The notes: generated by a model from the letters alone, not told the origin. Counted from the stretch's first letter, positions 1-8,288 are shown. The stretch: DNA of 64,000 bases from Serratia sp. DD3 (GCF_000496755.2 NZ_AYKS02000015.1:1-64000), one strand, 5' to 3'. Made by a program: numbers and translations.

Positions 1-145
1 GGCCATTGCCAATGGCATGGATGGCCAATGACCCCGACTCAATAACCCCGTGGGTTGCATTGGCGAGCGACAAGACACGCTTGGCATGCATGTCCTGTCC
101 GAATATGTCATCAATGTGGTTAAGAATTATTTCGTGGTTAAGCAT
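1..145 (-). pseudogene. N-terminal part of an IS4-like transposase, cut by the window edge
   Basis: Reading the minus strand from the ATG at 143-145 gives an open frame beginning MLNHEIILNHIDDIFGQ and running off the left edge after 48 codons. The wording resembles the N-terminus of IS4-family DDE transposases, which open with a short helical domain before the catalytic core; the family is named from memory. The catalytic residues would lie outside the window, so intactness cannot be judged. The insertion sequence probably ends near 235, where a 100-bp copy of tRNA-flanking sequence begins abruptly. A plus-strand frame across the same bases shows nothing recognisable. Confidence 0.55.
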
Positions 146-235
146 GGAGGCTGTCTGCTCGCTATTAGCTGGTCAAGAACGGAGATCATACCTCAGAAGC
201 CTTGCCATGCCTTGCTCATATGAGGGGATGGCTAA

Positions 236-335
236 GGTTATTGCTAGTTTGTGCTCGCTTTAGAACCCGTCATTTTTTCATCCTGAAAGAATGACAAGCG
301 CTTCTGAATAAGTGGTGCCCGGACTCGGAATCGAA
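236..335. repeat. 100-bp duplicate of the tRNA-Phe 3' end and its downstream flank (left att-like copy)
   Basis: Bases 236-335 match 24711-24810 base for base by eye. The shared block holds about 77 bp of sequence that follows tRNA-Phe plus the CCA end, acceptor stem and part of the T arm of the tRNA (about 313-335). Identity stops inside the T arm, where unrelated AT-rich sequence starts. This is how the far end of an element integrated at a tRNA 3' end looks, or the junction of tandem elements sharing the same end. Confidence 0.85.
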
Positions 336-578
336 ATAAACCAATAAAACCTTTGTTATTTAACGATATTATTGTGTTCGGTAATTCAAGGAGCCACCAA
401 TAGGGCCCCCGTGTGGTTTGGCATCAAAAAGGGAATAGGTTCGATACTGTTTTCTCCTGTCGAGGTATTGAATGTGTTTCGGGGTGGTTCCGAAATAAGG
501 ACCCATACTGAGGGCTATAACGTAGTAACTGCTTATCTGCTAAGGCGACTCATGACGATACCCGATGAGGTTTAACAT
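336..578. other. Gene-free stretch between the left att-like copy and the RiPP locus
   Basis: A 67-codon plus-strand frame (372-575) is present, but its translation resembles nothing I know and no good ribosome binding site precedes it. I see no terminator with a T tract. It probably represents the end of the left island unit. Confidence 0.4.
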
Positions 579-1505
579 TCAATTTTTTCCCGTTTCATGA
601 GTAGACCCCTTAATAAGTAATCTTTGAGCTGGGAAATCGATGAGGACTGCGAATTTCTTGAAGAAGTTATTACCTATTAACCCATCGGTGTCCATCTGTT
701 CGAATGTACCGTCGAGTAGTAGCGCATTTAGCTTGATATTTTCTGTACCAATCTCAGCAAGTTGAAACTCCGATGCCGTGCACCCTTCGTTGTCCATCTC
801 TGCTATCACAGTCTGGCAAGATATGCTAGCAAAAGGGAGTTTTAGACGCGCTTTCCAAAAAACCGATACAGAGGCCCCAGTATCAAGAACCATGTTGTAA
901 CTCTGTGAGCCCTGAGAGACGTTGACTACGATCCCTTCCTGTGTGAGTCGCAGCGGTAATGAAATCCAACCATCAGCCATGCTGATGCCGAATGACTGAG
1001 CGCGATCTGCAACCGACAGACGTTGGTTTTTGTAATCAATCAGCACGGCCTTCCCCTTGAATAAATCCAGGCCGATCATCATTGAGTTGGGGAGGCTACT
1101 ATCGCGGGTGAGCGTCATACCCCGTGGAGTAAACGAAACTCCTTTAACGTCCTTAAAAATCATTCCATTGATCGACAACTGCGGAATATGGAACTTGTCA
1201 TTGAGGAATACCTTACCTGTCAGATCGGTACTGCGCTCTTTTTCAGGAGCTACTGTCAGCCCTGGGAGTTTTGCCATAACGTCTTTAGATAAATGGAGGG
1301 CAGTGCGTGAGCCCGTATCGATCATAAATGTTTGACGTTTTCCATTGATATCAACATTGGCCATCGGTAAAGAAGCATCATCTAACGCAAAAGGCATATG
1401 CATGATCTCTTCAGAAGCAATTGTCTCTGTTGCAACCAATGATATTGTCGAGGATAAGAGGGCGAGCGTGATCGCTGTAATGTGTTTATTCAGTAAAGAT
1501 CGCAT
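579..1505 (-). CDS. Secreted retropepsin-like aspartic protease of the RiPP locus
   Basis: About 308 residues. The N-terminus has a signal-peptide-like hydrophobic stretch (residues about 8-28). Two separate aspartic protease motifs follow: FMIDTGS near residue 60 and MVLDTGA near residue 205, each with a downstream hydrophobic-hydrophobic-Gly motif (MIGLDLF, LIGNNFF). This is the two-lobed single-chain pepsin/retropepsin arrangement, so it should be active without dimerising. The start at 1505 is chosen because GGAG lies 8 nt upstream and it overlaps the exporter stop by only 20 bp, which suggests translational coupling. As last gene of the locus, it may trim leader or product in the periplasm, or protect the producer. 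The fold assignment is firm; the role is inference. Confidence 0.8.
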   Translation of the reverse strand: MRSLLNKHITAITLALLSSTISLVATETIASEEIMHMPFALDDASLPMANVDINGKRQTFMIDTGSRTALHLSKDVMAKLPGLTVAPEKERSTDLTGKVFLNDKFHIPQLSINGMIFKDVKGVSFTPRGMTLTRDSSLPNSMMIGLDLFKGKAVLIDYKNQRLSVADRAQSFGISMADGWISLPLRLTQEGIVVNVSQGSQSYNMVLDTGASVSVFWKARLKLPFASISCQTVIAEMDNEGCTASEFQLAEIGTENIKLNALLLDGTFEQMDTDGLIGNNFFKKFAVLIDFPAQRLLIKGSTHETGKN

Positions 1506-3615
1506 GCGGATTCTCCACTTCAGAGTTGCTGCTAAGGTCAAATACTCTATCTGCCATCGCGATCATTGTTGGCCGATGAGCGACAAAAATTCGGGTGATC
1601 TTCAACGTGCGTATCGAGTCATTGATTCGAGCTTCGTTATCAACATCCAGATCACTGGTGGCTTCATCAAGAAAGAGTATACGTGGACGTTTGTACAACG
1701 CTCGTGCCAAGGAAACGCGCTGTCGTTGTCCACCCGACAGAGCACTCCCCATATCACCCACCATCGTTTCATATTTCATTGGCATTTCTTCAATTTCAGT
1801 ATGAATTGAAGCAAGGTGAGCACACTCAAACACCCATTCATGATCAGGATAAACATCAAAAGAGCTGATGTTATCCAATAGAGACCCTGCAAACAGCCTG
1901 TCTTCTTGTAAAACACAAGCGATGTGTTTGCGGTAAGCCCCTAGCCCTAGTCTCCGTATATCTAAGCCATCCAATGAAATGGAGCCGCTTTCTTGTGGTA
2001 TTAACCCTCCCATCGTCTTAAGGAGTGTCGACTTACCACAACCCGAGGGGCCAATAATAGCGAGGCTTTCACCGGCCTTGATAGACAGAAACACATTCTC
2101 GAATACTGCGGGTTCGCCATCACCATAGCGATAACTCAGGCTGTTGACTTCAATACTCCCGGCGATGGTGTTGGAAACCACTAGAGTCTCATCACCCTCA
2201 TCAGGCTCAGGTGTGGCCAGAGCCACTTCTGAAAGGCGTTCACTGTGCATATCGATCAAACGGAGTTTGATAATAGAGTCAACAACTCGTATGGTTCGGG
2301 TGACGTACATATCTGAATATATCAAGAAGGCAAATAGCATACCTGTAGTCAGGGCTCCTCCGTCAATCAACTTTGCTCCCAGCCATAATGTTATTGCGGA
2401 AGAAAGTCCGATTAAGAGCAAGCCTGTAGTCTGTGTTGCCAAGTCTATTTTAAAAAGATAGATTTTTGCATTGGCTTCATCAATAACCAGATTGAGCCAA
2501 TCAGACCGTCGACGTTCTGCCAAATCGAATATTTTAACGCAAGTAATACCTCTTACTGTTTCAAGGAAATGCGATTGTTGTTTAGCTTCGTGAGCAATCG
2601 CCTCCATGTTGGCAGACCGGTAGGCGCGAAAGAGAAAGAATTTTATGGCTGCATAAATAAAGGATATTGATACAACCACTGTCGCGAGGTAGCCATTGTA
2701 GGTCCACATCAAAAAGAAGAGTCCAATTACTAAAACAATGTCCAAAAGTGATGCGACCATATCCGCTGTAAAAGCATCTTGTACTACCGATAACGAGTTA
2801 AAGCGTGACCTTACATCTCCAATATGGCGCTTTTCGAAGTATGAAACAGGTAACCGGATCATGTGACTAAAAAGTCCTGAATTCCACTGAATACCCAGTG
2901 TGTACTTCACTGACATGACAGTCCAGGATCGAACAAGACTGAGCAGTCCTCTGAAAATTAATAGGACAATAATTCCAGATACTATCAACGATACCAAATC
3001 GATATCGCTAGATCTTAACGCCATGTCTATAGTGAATTGAGCGGCCATTGGAACCGCCATAGCAAGAAGTTCAATGCAAAATGAGAGAGCTAATACCTGA
3101 GCTAAAGCCCGTGACAAGCCGGAGACATTCCTGAACAGATCCAGCAGTCGAATGGTTTTTTTTTCGGTACGCCGCTGAAAGCTCTTATTAGGCCATATTT
3201 CAAGTGCAACACCGGTAAATTGTTTAGACAACTCAGCAACAGTAATGCGTCTCTCGCCTTTTGCTGGGTCATGGATGACAACACCGTGGCGTGAAAATTT
3301 CTTCAATACCACAAAATGATTGAATGACCAGTGTAAAATACAAGGTGTCTTTAGCTGACTTACAGAGTCCAAATCAGCACGAACCGGACGTGAACCTAAG
3401 GATAGACGATCAGCCAACGCTATAATATCTCGTATACTCATTCCTTTTAGAGACACCTGATAGTGTTTACGCAGTGATTGGAGATCCATGTTAAGGCCAT
3501 AGTAACCTGCAATCATCGCCATACACGCCAGCCCGCATTCCGTTGCCTCAGTTTGCATCACCACCGGAAGACGCTGTCTGATGGCTTCAAAGTACCCTTT
3601 CATCATTACGATCAT
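1486..3615 (-). CDS. C39-peptidase-containing ABC exporter (CvaB-like PCAT)
   Basis: About 709 residues in the order C39 peptidase (1-150), transmembrane domain (about 165-450), nucleotide-binding domain (about 480-700). The peptidase has the catalytic Cys27 in TECGLAC, the His in WSFNHFVVL and the Asp in IHDPAKG. The ATPase has Walker A GPSGCGKST, signature LSGGQRQRVSLARAL and Walker B ILFLDEATSDLD. CvaB-type proteins cut leader peptides after a double glycine while exporting the core; the neighbouring precursor has such a GG. GGAGG sits 9 nt before the ATG at 3615, so that start is preferred over the longer frame from 3639. It overlaps the adaptor gene by about 29 bp. Confidence 0.93.
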   Translation of the reverse strand: MIVMMKGYFEAIRQRLPVVMQTEATECGLACMAMIAGYYGLNMDLQSLRKHYQVSLKGMSIRDIIALADRLSLGSRPVRADLDSVSQLKTPCILHWSFNHFVVLKKFSRHGVVIHDPAKGERRITVAELSKQFTGVALEIWPNKSFQRRTEKKTIRLLDLFRNVSGLSRALAQVLALSFCIELLAMAVPMAAQFTIDMALRSSDIDLVSLIVSGIIVLLIFRGLLSLVRSWTVMSVKYTLGIQWNSGLFSHMIRLPVSYFEKRHIGDVRSRFNSLSVVQDAFTADMVASLLDIVLVIGLFFLMWTYNGYLATVVVSISFIYAAIKFFLFRAYRSANMEAIAHEAKQQSHFLETVRGITCVKIFDLAERRRSDWLNLVIDEANAKIYLFKIDLATQTTGLLLIGLSSAITLWLGAKLIDGGALTTGMLFAFLIYSDMYVTRTIRVVDSIIKLRLIDMHSERLSEVALATPEPDEGDETLVVSNTIAGSIEVNSLSYRYGDGEPAVFENVFLSIKAGESLAIIGPSGCGKSTLLKTMGGLIPQESGSISLDGLDIRRLGLGAYRKHIACVLQEDRLFAGSLLDNISSFDVYPDHEWVFECAHLASIHTEIEEMPMKYETMVGDMGSALSGGQRQRVSLARALYKRPRILFLDEATSDLDVDNEARINDSIRTLKITRIFVAHRPTMIAMADRVFDLSSNSEVENPHAIFTE

Positions 3616-4918
3616 ATAACGTTTCCTCCCCCGGTCCACCTTGAGTTGCAGTGCGAATATTCTTCAGGGGTAAAAGTATCCATTCGTAGAGGGGACGTTT
3701 TCTTATAAAGATGTCTGTTTCAACGCCTATTCCGGGTTTCAGAAGATATGTTTTTCCAGCCATGATGACATGACTACTCTTAGGACTTATACGCACTTGG
3801 AAATATCGTAACTGTTGCTGGTTAGTCTGTCCCCCTTTTGTTTCAGGGCCCTTCTCGACTGAGGTAGCGGAGATAGACGTGACAATACCATCATATTGCC
3901 CAAACCATTGGTAAGGGTAGGCGTCAAAGCGTAATCTTACCGCTTGGTCTTTACGTAACTCTCCAATGGCTTCGGCTGTGGCAAAAATCTCAACTTCGGC
4001 ATGTCCCAATGCAGGAACAACACTCGCTAACTCCTGCGCCTCACGAATTTTGTTGCCGACTAATCCCGTAATACCCGTTAAAGTGCCATCAATCGGAGAA
4101 GTTATATGAAGCTCACGCCGTTCTTCGGTAGAAACCAAATCTTGATCCAGCCGTGCGGATTGTCGGCGTAGTATCTCAAGCGATACTTTTACTTCGCTAT
4201 ATATTGCAGCTAACCTTGATTTGATATCGATGGATTCTCCTTGTAATTTCACTTTTTCGCGTTTGTAAGCCTCCAGTTGCACTGAAGCGCTATAATATTC
4301 AGCGCGGCGTGCCATATATTCCGTTTCAAGAGCTATCCCTTGGCGTACTAATTTCTTGAAATACTCTACTTTTTCTAATAACCATAATGTTTGCTGGGAT
4401 GATTGAGAAATCAAGTCATTCATTTTTTGAAGCTCAGCTTCTTTATTATCCAGAAGTTGAAGGAGAAAGTTTCGCTCCGTGTCTAATGCCTCAGATTTCA
4501 GGATGATCTCTCGTTCAATGGTTGCCTTCTGAGATATTAGCGCTGAAGTAATTTCATGGCTTGTAGCCCCATATTCTGTTTGCGTTTCCATGTTAACGAT
4601 AAAAATCACATCGCCCGCATGAATAGTTCTGCCTTCCTCAGCAAAGCTACGGACAATGGTTCCATTACCGATGGCGGTGATACGAGCAACCGCTGGTTGG
4701 CTAATTACCGAGCCTGTTAGACGAACTCTCTGTGTGTAAGTGCCTATCACCATGAATGCGATGAGGCTGACTATAATAACTAACGCTACCACCGCCCAAA
4801 TAGAGGCTCCAACAGGCGTAATAACTTGTGGGTTGCCTAGCCAACTATGGGCTCTATGTTCTATGGCCTCTCGCCTGAAAATAGCGTGTTTATCAGTCAA
4901 TTTTAAGGCGCTCCTCAT
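3587..4918 (-). CDS. HlyD-family periplasmic adaptor (CvaA-like)
   Basis: About 443 residues: a short cytoplasmic N-terminus, one transmembrane helix (about residues 36-58), a beta-barrel/lipoyl half near VISQPAVARITAIGNG, a long alpha-helical hairpin (about 110-270), the second lipoyl half with ITSPIDGTLTGI, and a C-terminal beta domain. This is the membrane fusion protein that joins the ABC exporter to a TolC-type outer membrane channel; no TolC gene is present here, so the chromosomal one would be used. The start is uncertain: ATG at 4951 and 4918 both lack a good ribosome site, while AGGAG inside the 4918 start codons lies 10 nt before a TTG at 4900. Confidence 0.88.
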   Translation of the reverse strand: MRSALKLTDKHAIFRREAIEHRAHSWLGNPQVITPVGASIWAVVALVIIVSLIAFMVIGTYTQRVRLTGSVISQPAVARITAIGNGTIVRSFAEEGRTIHAGDVIFIVNMETQTEYGATSHEITSALISQKATIEREIILKSEALDTERNFLLQLLDNKEAELQKMNDLISQSSQQTLWLLEKVEYFKKLVRQGIALETEYMARRAEYYSASVQLEAYKREKVKLQGESIDIKSRLAAIYSEVKVSLEILRRQSARLDQDLVSTEERRELHITSPIDGTLTGITGLVGNKIREAQELASVVPALGHAEVEIFATAEAIGELRKDQAVRLRFDAYPYQWFGQYDGIVTSISATSVEKGPETKGGQTNQQQLRYFQVRISPKSSHVIMAGKTYLLKPGIGVETDIFIRKRPLYEWILLPLKNIRTATQGGPGEETLYDRNDERVL

Positions 4919-5071
4919 TATGTGTCGAATGAATAAACAACCCCATCGCAAGCAGCAGGGTGTGACTATGAATTCATCCGCCTTGCATCATTCTACTTAA
5001 TTTCATGCGTGCAAAGAACCGAGAGCTCAACCCAAATAAATTCAAAGTAGTATATTTACGTATCCATAAAG

Positions 5072-6256
5072 TTATCGATTAATAGCTTCCATAATGCGCT
5101 CCTCCTTGATCCCCATATTGAGTAAATGAGCAGATGCGCGGCTAAGGAAACTTCTCATTGAATAACAATAGACAGATTTTCGCTTGAAGCGTTCTTCGGT
5201 CGAAAAACGATTCATTATGCGCCCACCGGCACAGATATTCTCCCAAATACAGCCTTTGCATTCAGTTGGTAGAGATTGTCCAATTGAGGCGTATTCTTGG
5301 AACTGCGGACTATCGAATACATCAGACAGGTTGATTTCAGAAAGATGACCAATGGTATTGAACATTCTATCTGATGTTGATCGCAAGGTATCATCCACTC
5401 GGACAAAACCGTCTGAACTAACGGTGAGAGCATACACGCTAGTGATGCTGGGTGTGTGGCCCAAGACTCCAACATTCTCCTTACCAAGAAGACTGGCAAT
5501 GTGCGTTTGAAAAAGACGTACAAATATCTTGGCGTTATCGTCTTTAACCCACTCATCGAGTGCCTCGTTTAGAAAACGACCGAGGCCGACGGGATCAACA
5601 TGAGTATCCTTGTAGCAGTCGTCAGGTATGAGGAAATCAAAGCTACGAACATTCAAGTCATCAACGAAATGTCGATAGATTTCAGCGCCATTTGCCTGAG
5701 CATTTGCGACACACAAGATCCCTGGGTCCGACGGAAGTCGGCCTTGCTGATACGCGTGTTGAAGTTTGCGGAGACCTCGTACAGTGCCTTCGTAAGTACT
5801 GCGTCCTTTAGTGTCTAGTCTATGACGATCATTAATATGCTTTGGACCATCAATAGAAATACTGACGTTAACTGAATGTTTTTCAAACAATGCTAGCCAT
5901 TCATCATCAACAAGCATGCCATTAGTCTGTAGTGCGAGCCTGATATTCGAACCGCAGTAATTGCCTGTAACCAAACGATCACACATTCTGTCGAAGTTCT
6001 CTTTTTTCATCAGTAGAGGTTCTCCTCCATGGAAATCAATTTGCAGAGTACCAATCTCATACTCTAGGCAGGCTCGTTGAAAAAAATCGACCAAGTGATT
6101 AACATTCTTATCTGAGAGTCTTGCTGGACTATCGTTAGAGGCTGAGTTTCCTTTGTTAAATACGTAACAATAGTCACAATTAATATTACAGCGCTCGCTT
6201 ATTTTTAATATTATTTCAAGATGTTTAATGTGCTTTTTATTTAATAGATTGACCAT
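5072..6256 (-). CDS. xyeB: Radical SAM/SPASM cyclophane maturase (XyeB-like)
   Basis: 394 residues. The radical SAM cluster motif is C23-NIN-C27-DY-C30, followed by the GGEP-type motif HGGEPLL and further barrel strands (LQTNGMLVDD, VSISIDGP). The C-terminal SPASM domain shows CKGCIWENIC and a late Cys in VYCYS, supplying auxiliary iron-sulfur ligands. Enzymes of this group install carbon-carbon crosslinks between an aromatic residue and the residue two positions on, forming three-residue cyclophanes. Assignment to the Xye family rests on its position directly after an Xye-like precursor and on recalled family features. AAGGAG lies about 10 nt before the ATG. It is separated from the adaptor by 153 bp with no obvious gene. 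Confidence 0.88.
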   Translation of the reverse strand: MVNLLNKKHIKHLEIILKISERCNINCDYCYVFNKGNSASNDSPARLSDKNVNHLVDFFQRACLEYEIGTLQIDFHGGEPLLMKKENFDRMCDRLVTGNYCGSNIRLALQTNGMLVDDEWLALFEKHSVNVSISIDGPKHINDRHRLDTKGRSTYEGTVRGLRKLQHAYQQGRLPSDPGILCVANAQANGAEIYRHFVDDLNVRSFDFLIPDDCYKDTHVDPVGLGRFLNEALDEWVKDDNAKIFVRLFQTHIASLLGKENVGVLGHTPSITSVYALTVSSDGFVRVDDTLRSTSDRMFNTIGHLSEINLSDVFDSPQFQEYASIGQSLPTECKGCIWENICAGGRIMNRFSTEERFKRKSVYCYSMRSFLSRASAHLLNMGIKEERIMEAINR

Positions 6257-6315
6257 AACTCTACACTCCTTCCAGGTGCTGTTTTAAATTTCTGGACTGA
6301 TAGGGTGAGTTTAAG

Positions 6316-6340
6316 TAGGGGCCGTTATCAACGGCCCCTA
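6316..6340 (-). promoter_or_regulatory. Strong hairpin between precursor and maturase genes
   Basis: TAGGGGCCGTT (6316-6326) pairs perfectly with AACGGCCCCTA (6330-6340) around a 3-nt loop. It lies just after the precursor stop codon on the minus strand. No T tract follows, so it is more likely a transcript-stabilising or attenuating hairpin than a full terminator. Such hairpins commonly let a short precursor gene be expressed more than the enzymes behind it. Confidence 0.75.
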
Positions 6341-6346
6341 GGGTCA

Positions 6347-6508
6347 TTAAAAACTTCTTGACCAGTTTGCAAAGGCCCTTATCCAACCCGCTCCTCCAGA
6401 GATCTGGTCGAGAACATCCTCGGTCAAATGCTGAGGCTGGTTGTTTTTGACCGAATTAACGTCAATCATGGTTTTGGTTTCAATGATTTCTTTCTTTAAA
6501 CGAGTCAT
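6347..6508 (-). CDS. xyeA: XyeA-like RiPP precursor peptide, 53 aa
   Basis: Begins MTRLKKEIIETKTM and ends in QISGGAGWIRAFANWSRSF. The leader (residues 1-39) is polar and ends in ISGG, a double-glycine site for the C39 exporter; the predicted core is the 14 residues AGWIRAFANWSRSF. The core holds three aromatic-x-polar triplets, W-I-R, F-A-N and W-S-R, the pattern on which cyclophane-forming radical SAM enzymes act. GGAGGT lies 9 nt before the ATG, an unusually strong site for this region. The gene is first in a five-gene locus running leftward. The sequence and motifs are read directly; the number and position of crosslinks are inferred. Confidence 0.88.
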   Translation of the reverse strand: MTRLKKEIIETKTMIDVNSVKNNQPQHLTEDVLDQISGGAGWIRAFANWSRSF

Positions 6509-6848
6509 AGCTTATACCTCCGTTGATTGTAAATACCAAGAAATTGCCTCTTGGTGAGTCCACTCAGGAAGATGCTATTAAGTCAATTTTTGGATTGTGT
6601 AAGAAAAGGAATAAAAATCCAATTTGTTACTAAACCGTAAACAAATAATGCTATTTATTTACAACACCTTCCTGAGCCAGTACTAGCACTTAACATTTTT
6701 AACATCAAACGATAATAATTATTATTGCCGAACTGGTCACAAAATGAGCATTTGGATTTATGGAAATCAACGGTTATCTCTGACTGCTGCGGCCCCAAGA
6801 AACACCAGACAGTAGATGTATCTTAAAATAAAAGATAGGTTTAAACAT
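6509..6848. promoter_or_regulatory. AT-rich leader and control region upstream of the precursor gene
   Basis: No gene is evident. On the minus strand the precursor leader contains a hairpin (CCAAGA 6536-6541 with TCTTGG 6549-6554) close to the ribosome binding site. A 9-bp inverted repeat, CTCAGGAAG (6563-6571) and CTTCCTGAG (6668-6676), brackets the most AT-rich part. Further out, GATAATAATTATTATT (6711-6726) is a near-palindrome reminiscent of, but not a good match to, a Fur box. I could not pick a convincing -35/-10 pair. Confidence 0.45.
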
Positions 6849-7104
6849 ATGTCTAATACTGGTTCTAATTTTGAAATGACTGGAATACTGTTGGGACAGG
6901 AATGCCGTAAACGTAAGACTCCGCAGGAAAAGATCGCGATTATTCAACAGGCTATGGAGCCAGGTACGACCCATGTCTCATGTGGTTCGTCTGCATGGTA
7001 TTCAGCCCAGCCTGTTGTTCAAGTGGAAGAAACAATATCTTGAAGGCAGCCTTACCGCTGTTGCAGCCGGCGAGGAAGTGGTTCCGGCATCTGAGCTGGC
7101 TACC
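6849..7104 (+). pseudogene. Frameshifted, truncated IS2-like (IS3 family) OrfA
   Basis: Two frames together spell an IS2-type OrfA: RKRKTPQEKIAIIQQAMEPG in the first, then SHVVRLHGIQPSLLFKWKK and EGSLTAVAAGEEVVPASELA in the second. The switch is near 6965-6980. This is the HTH protein that controls IS3-family transposition. The leucine zipper end and all of OrfB are missing after about 7104, so it is a dead remnant. It marks a rearranged boundary between the RiPP locus and the next att copy. Confidence 0.75.
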
Positions 7105-7288
7105 ACCGAGAGAATACCGACGCAAGCGGGCATCGTTAACTTAAGCTACAAAAGCTGTCTGGAGATGGCGGGTCAAGATCAGAGGTGGATGCTGGTTGAC
7201 TTCTATGGAGCTAACTATGCGATTAGATCGAGTATTACAAGGATTTTAAAGAAGCTTAGTTGAATTCAGGATACATGGGGAGAAATGA
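7105..7288. other. Unassigned sequence between IS remnant and att copy
   Basis: The reading frame of the IS remnant stays open to 7263, but its translation after about 7104 matches nothing I recognise. No RNA gene or terminator is visible. It is probably the terminal part of the left island unit. Confidence 0.35.
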
Positions 7289-7340
7289 AAGTGGTGCCCG
7301 GACTCGGAATCGAACCAAGGACACGGGGATTTTCAATCCC
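7289..7340. repeat. Attachment site: 52-bp copy of the tRNA-Phe 3' portion
   Basis: Identical by eye to 24786-24837, that is, the tRNA-Phe 3' end from CCA through acceptor, T arm, variable loop and anticodon region. It cannot form a tRNA because the D arm and 5' half are absent. It lies about 75 bp before the parA-like gene, where elements of the PFGI-1/pKLC102/SPI-7 family keep the att site distal to the integrase. It is therefore the left end of the decayed conjugative element. Confidence 0.9.
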
Positions 7341-7412
7341 TGTGTTGATAACCCGCGAAGATAGCGATTAATTTTAGACGTTGCTAACCATGACTCGAAT
7401 TAACTAATTCGG

Positions 7413-8288
7413 GTGATGTATATGCATGTAATTTCTATCATTTCTACCAAAGGCGGCGAAGGGAAATCGACCCACGCAGCCAATCTCGGCGGTTTCTGTG
7501 CCGATGCCGGTCTCAAAACCCTGCTGATCGACGGCGACTACGCCCAGCCAACGGCCTCCAGTTATTATCATCTGCAGTATGAAGCCCCCTTCGGTTTGTA
7601 TGAGTTGTTAATGCAGACGGCTGATCTCAATCAGCCTCAACAGCTTATCTCTCGCACCAGCATTGCCAACCTCGACCTGATTGTTTCTAACGATCCCCAT
7701 GAGCAACTCAAAACGGCCATGATGCATGCGCCGGATGGCCGTTTTCGCCTGCGCAATCTACTGCAGCATCCACTGTTCACCGGTTATGACGTGATCATCA
7801 TTGATTCACAGGGAGCCCGTTCCATCATGCTGGAATTGGTGATGTTGGCAACCAATCACACTGCTCTTGCCATGATCAAGCCGGTCGTTCCCGATGTCCG
7901 TGAATTTTTGCGTGGGACTATCCCGCTGATGGAAGGCTTACTGCCCTACAAAAATTTTGGTATTACGCTGCCGCCAGTGAGGATCCTGGTGAACTGCATG
8001 GACTACACCAATCTAGCCAGGGAAGCGCTGACGGCGATTACGAAGATCGTTGAAGCGGGGAGCTACAGCTCGGCGGATAAACCGGTCAGTATGCTGACAA
8101 CGCAGATCTATGATTTGGACGTCTATAAGCTGGGGCATAGCCTGTCTCAGCCTGCGCATCGCTTGGAATACCAAACGGATCGCAAAACCCCACCTGCAGC
8201 ACAATCTATATGTGGCCTGGCTTGTGAGCTCTTCCCTGAGTGGAAAACCCTGTTTGATGATGTTCTTGCCCGGGGGATCCGCGCATGA
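7413..8288 (+). CDS. ParA/Soj-family ATPase of an integrative conjugative element
   Basis: About 288-291 residues. A deviant Walker A, STKGGEGKST, lies near the N-terminus, followed by LLIDGDYAQPTAS and IIIDSQGA as the ParA switch motifs. In PFGI-1-type elements the equivalent gene sits at the att-proximal end and helps maintain the excised circle. GTG at 7413, ATG at 7416 and ATG at 7422 are all possible starts; none has a strong ribosome site. It overlaps the next gene by 4 bp (ATGA), so the two are translationally coupled and form an operon with the helicase and parB. Confidence 0.88.
   Translation: MMYMHVISIISTKGGEGKSTHAANLGGFCADAGLKTLLIDGDYAQPTASSYYHLQYEAPFGLYELLMQTADLNQPQQLISRTSIANLDLIVSNDPHEQLKTAMMHAPDGRFRLRNLLQHPLFTGYDVIIIDSQGARSIMLELVMLATNHTALAMIKPVVPDVREFLRGTIPLMEGLLPYKNFGITLPPVRILVNCMDYTNLAREALTAITKIVEAGSYSSADKPVSMLTTQIYDLDVYKLGHSLSQPAHRLEYQTDRKTPPAAQSICGLACELFPEWKTLFDDVLARGIRA

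Noticed and set aside
6..263. 85-codon plus-strand frame at the left edge
   Set aside because: The opposite strand gives a transposase-like N-terminus over the same bases, and the frame runs through the repeat border.
372..575. 67-codon plus-strand frame
   Set aside because: No family resemblance, no ribosome site, lies in a junction region.
7289..7340. Possible second tRNA-Phe gene
   Set aside because: Only the 3' portion is present; the D arm and 5' acceptor strand are missing, so it is an att copy.
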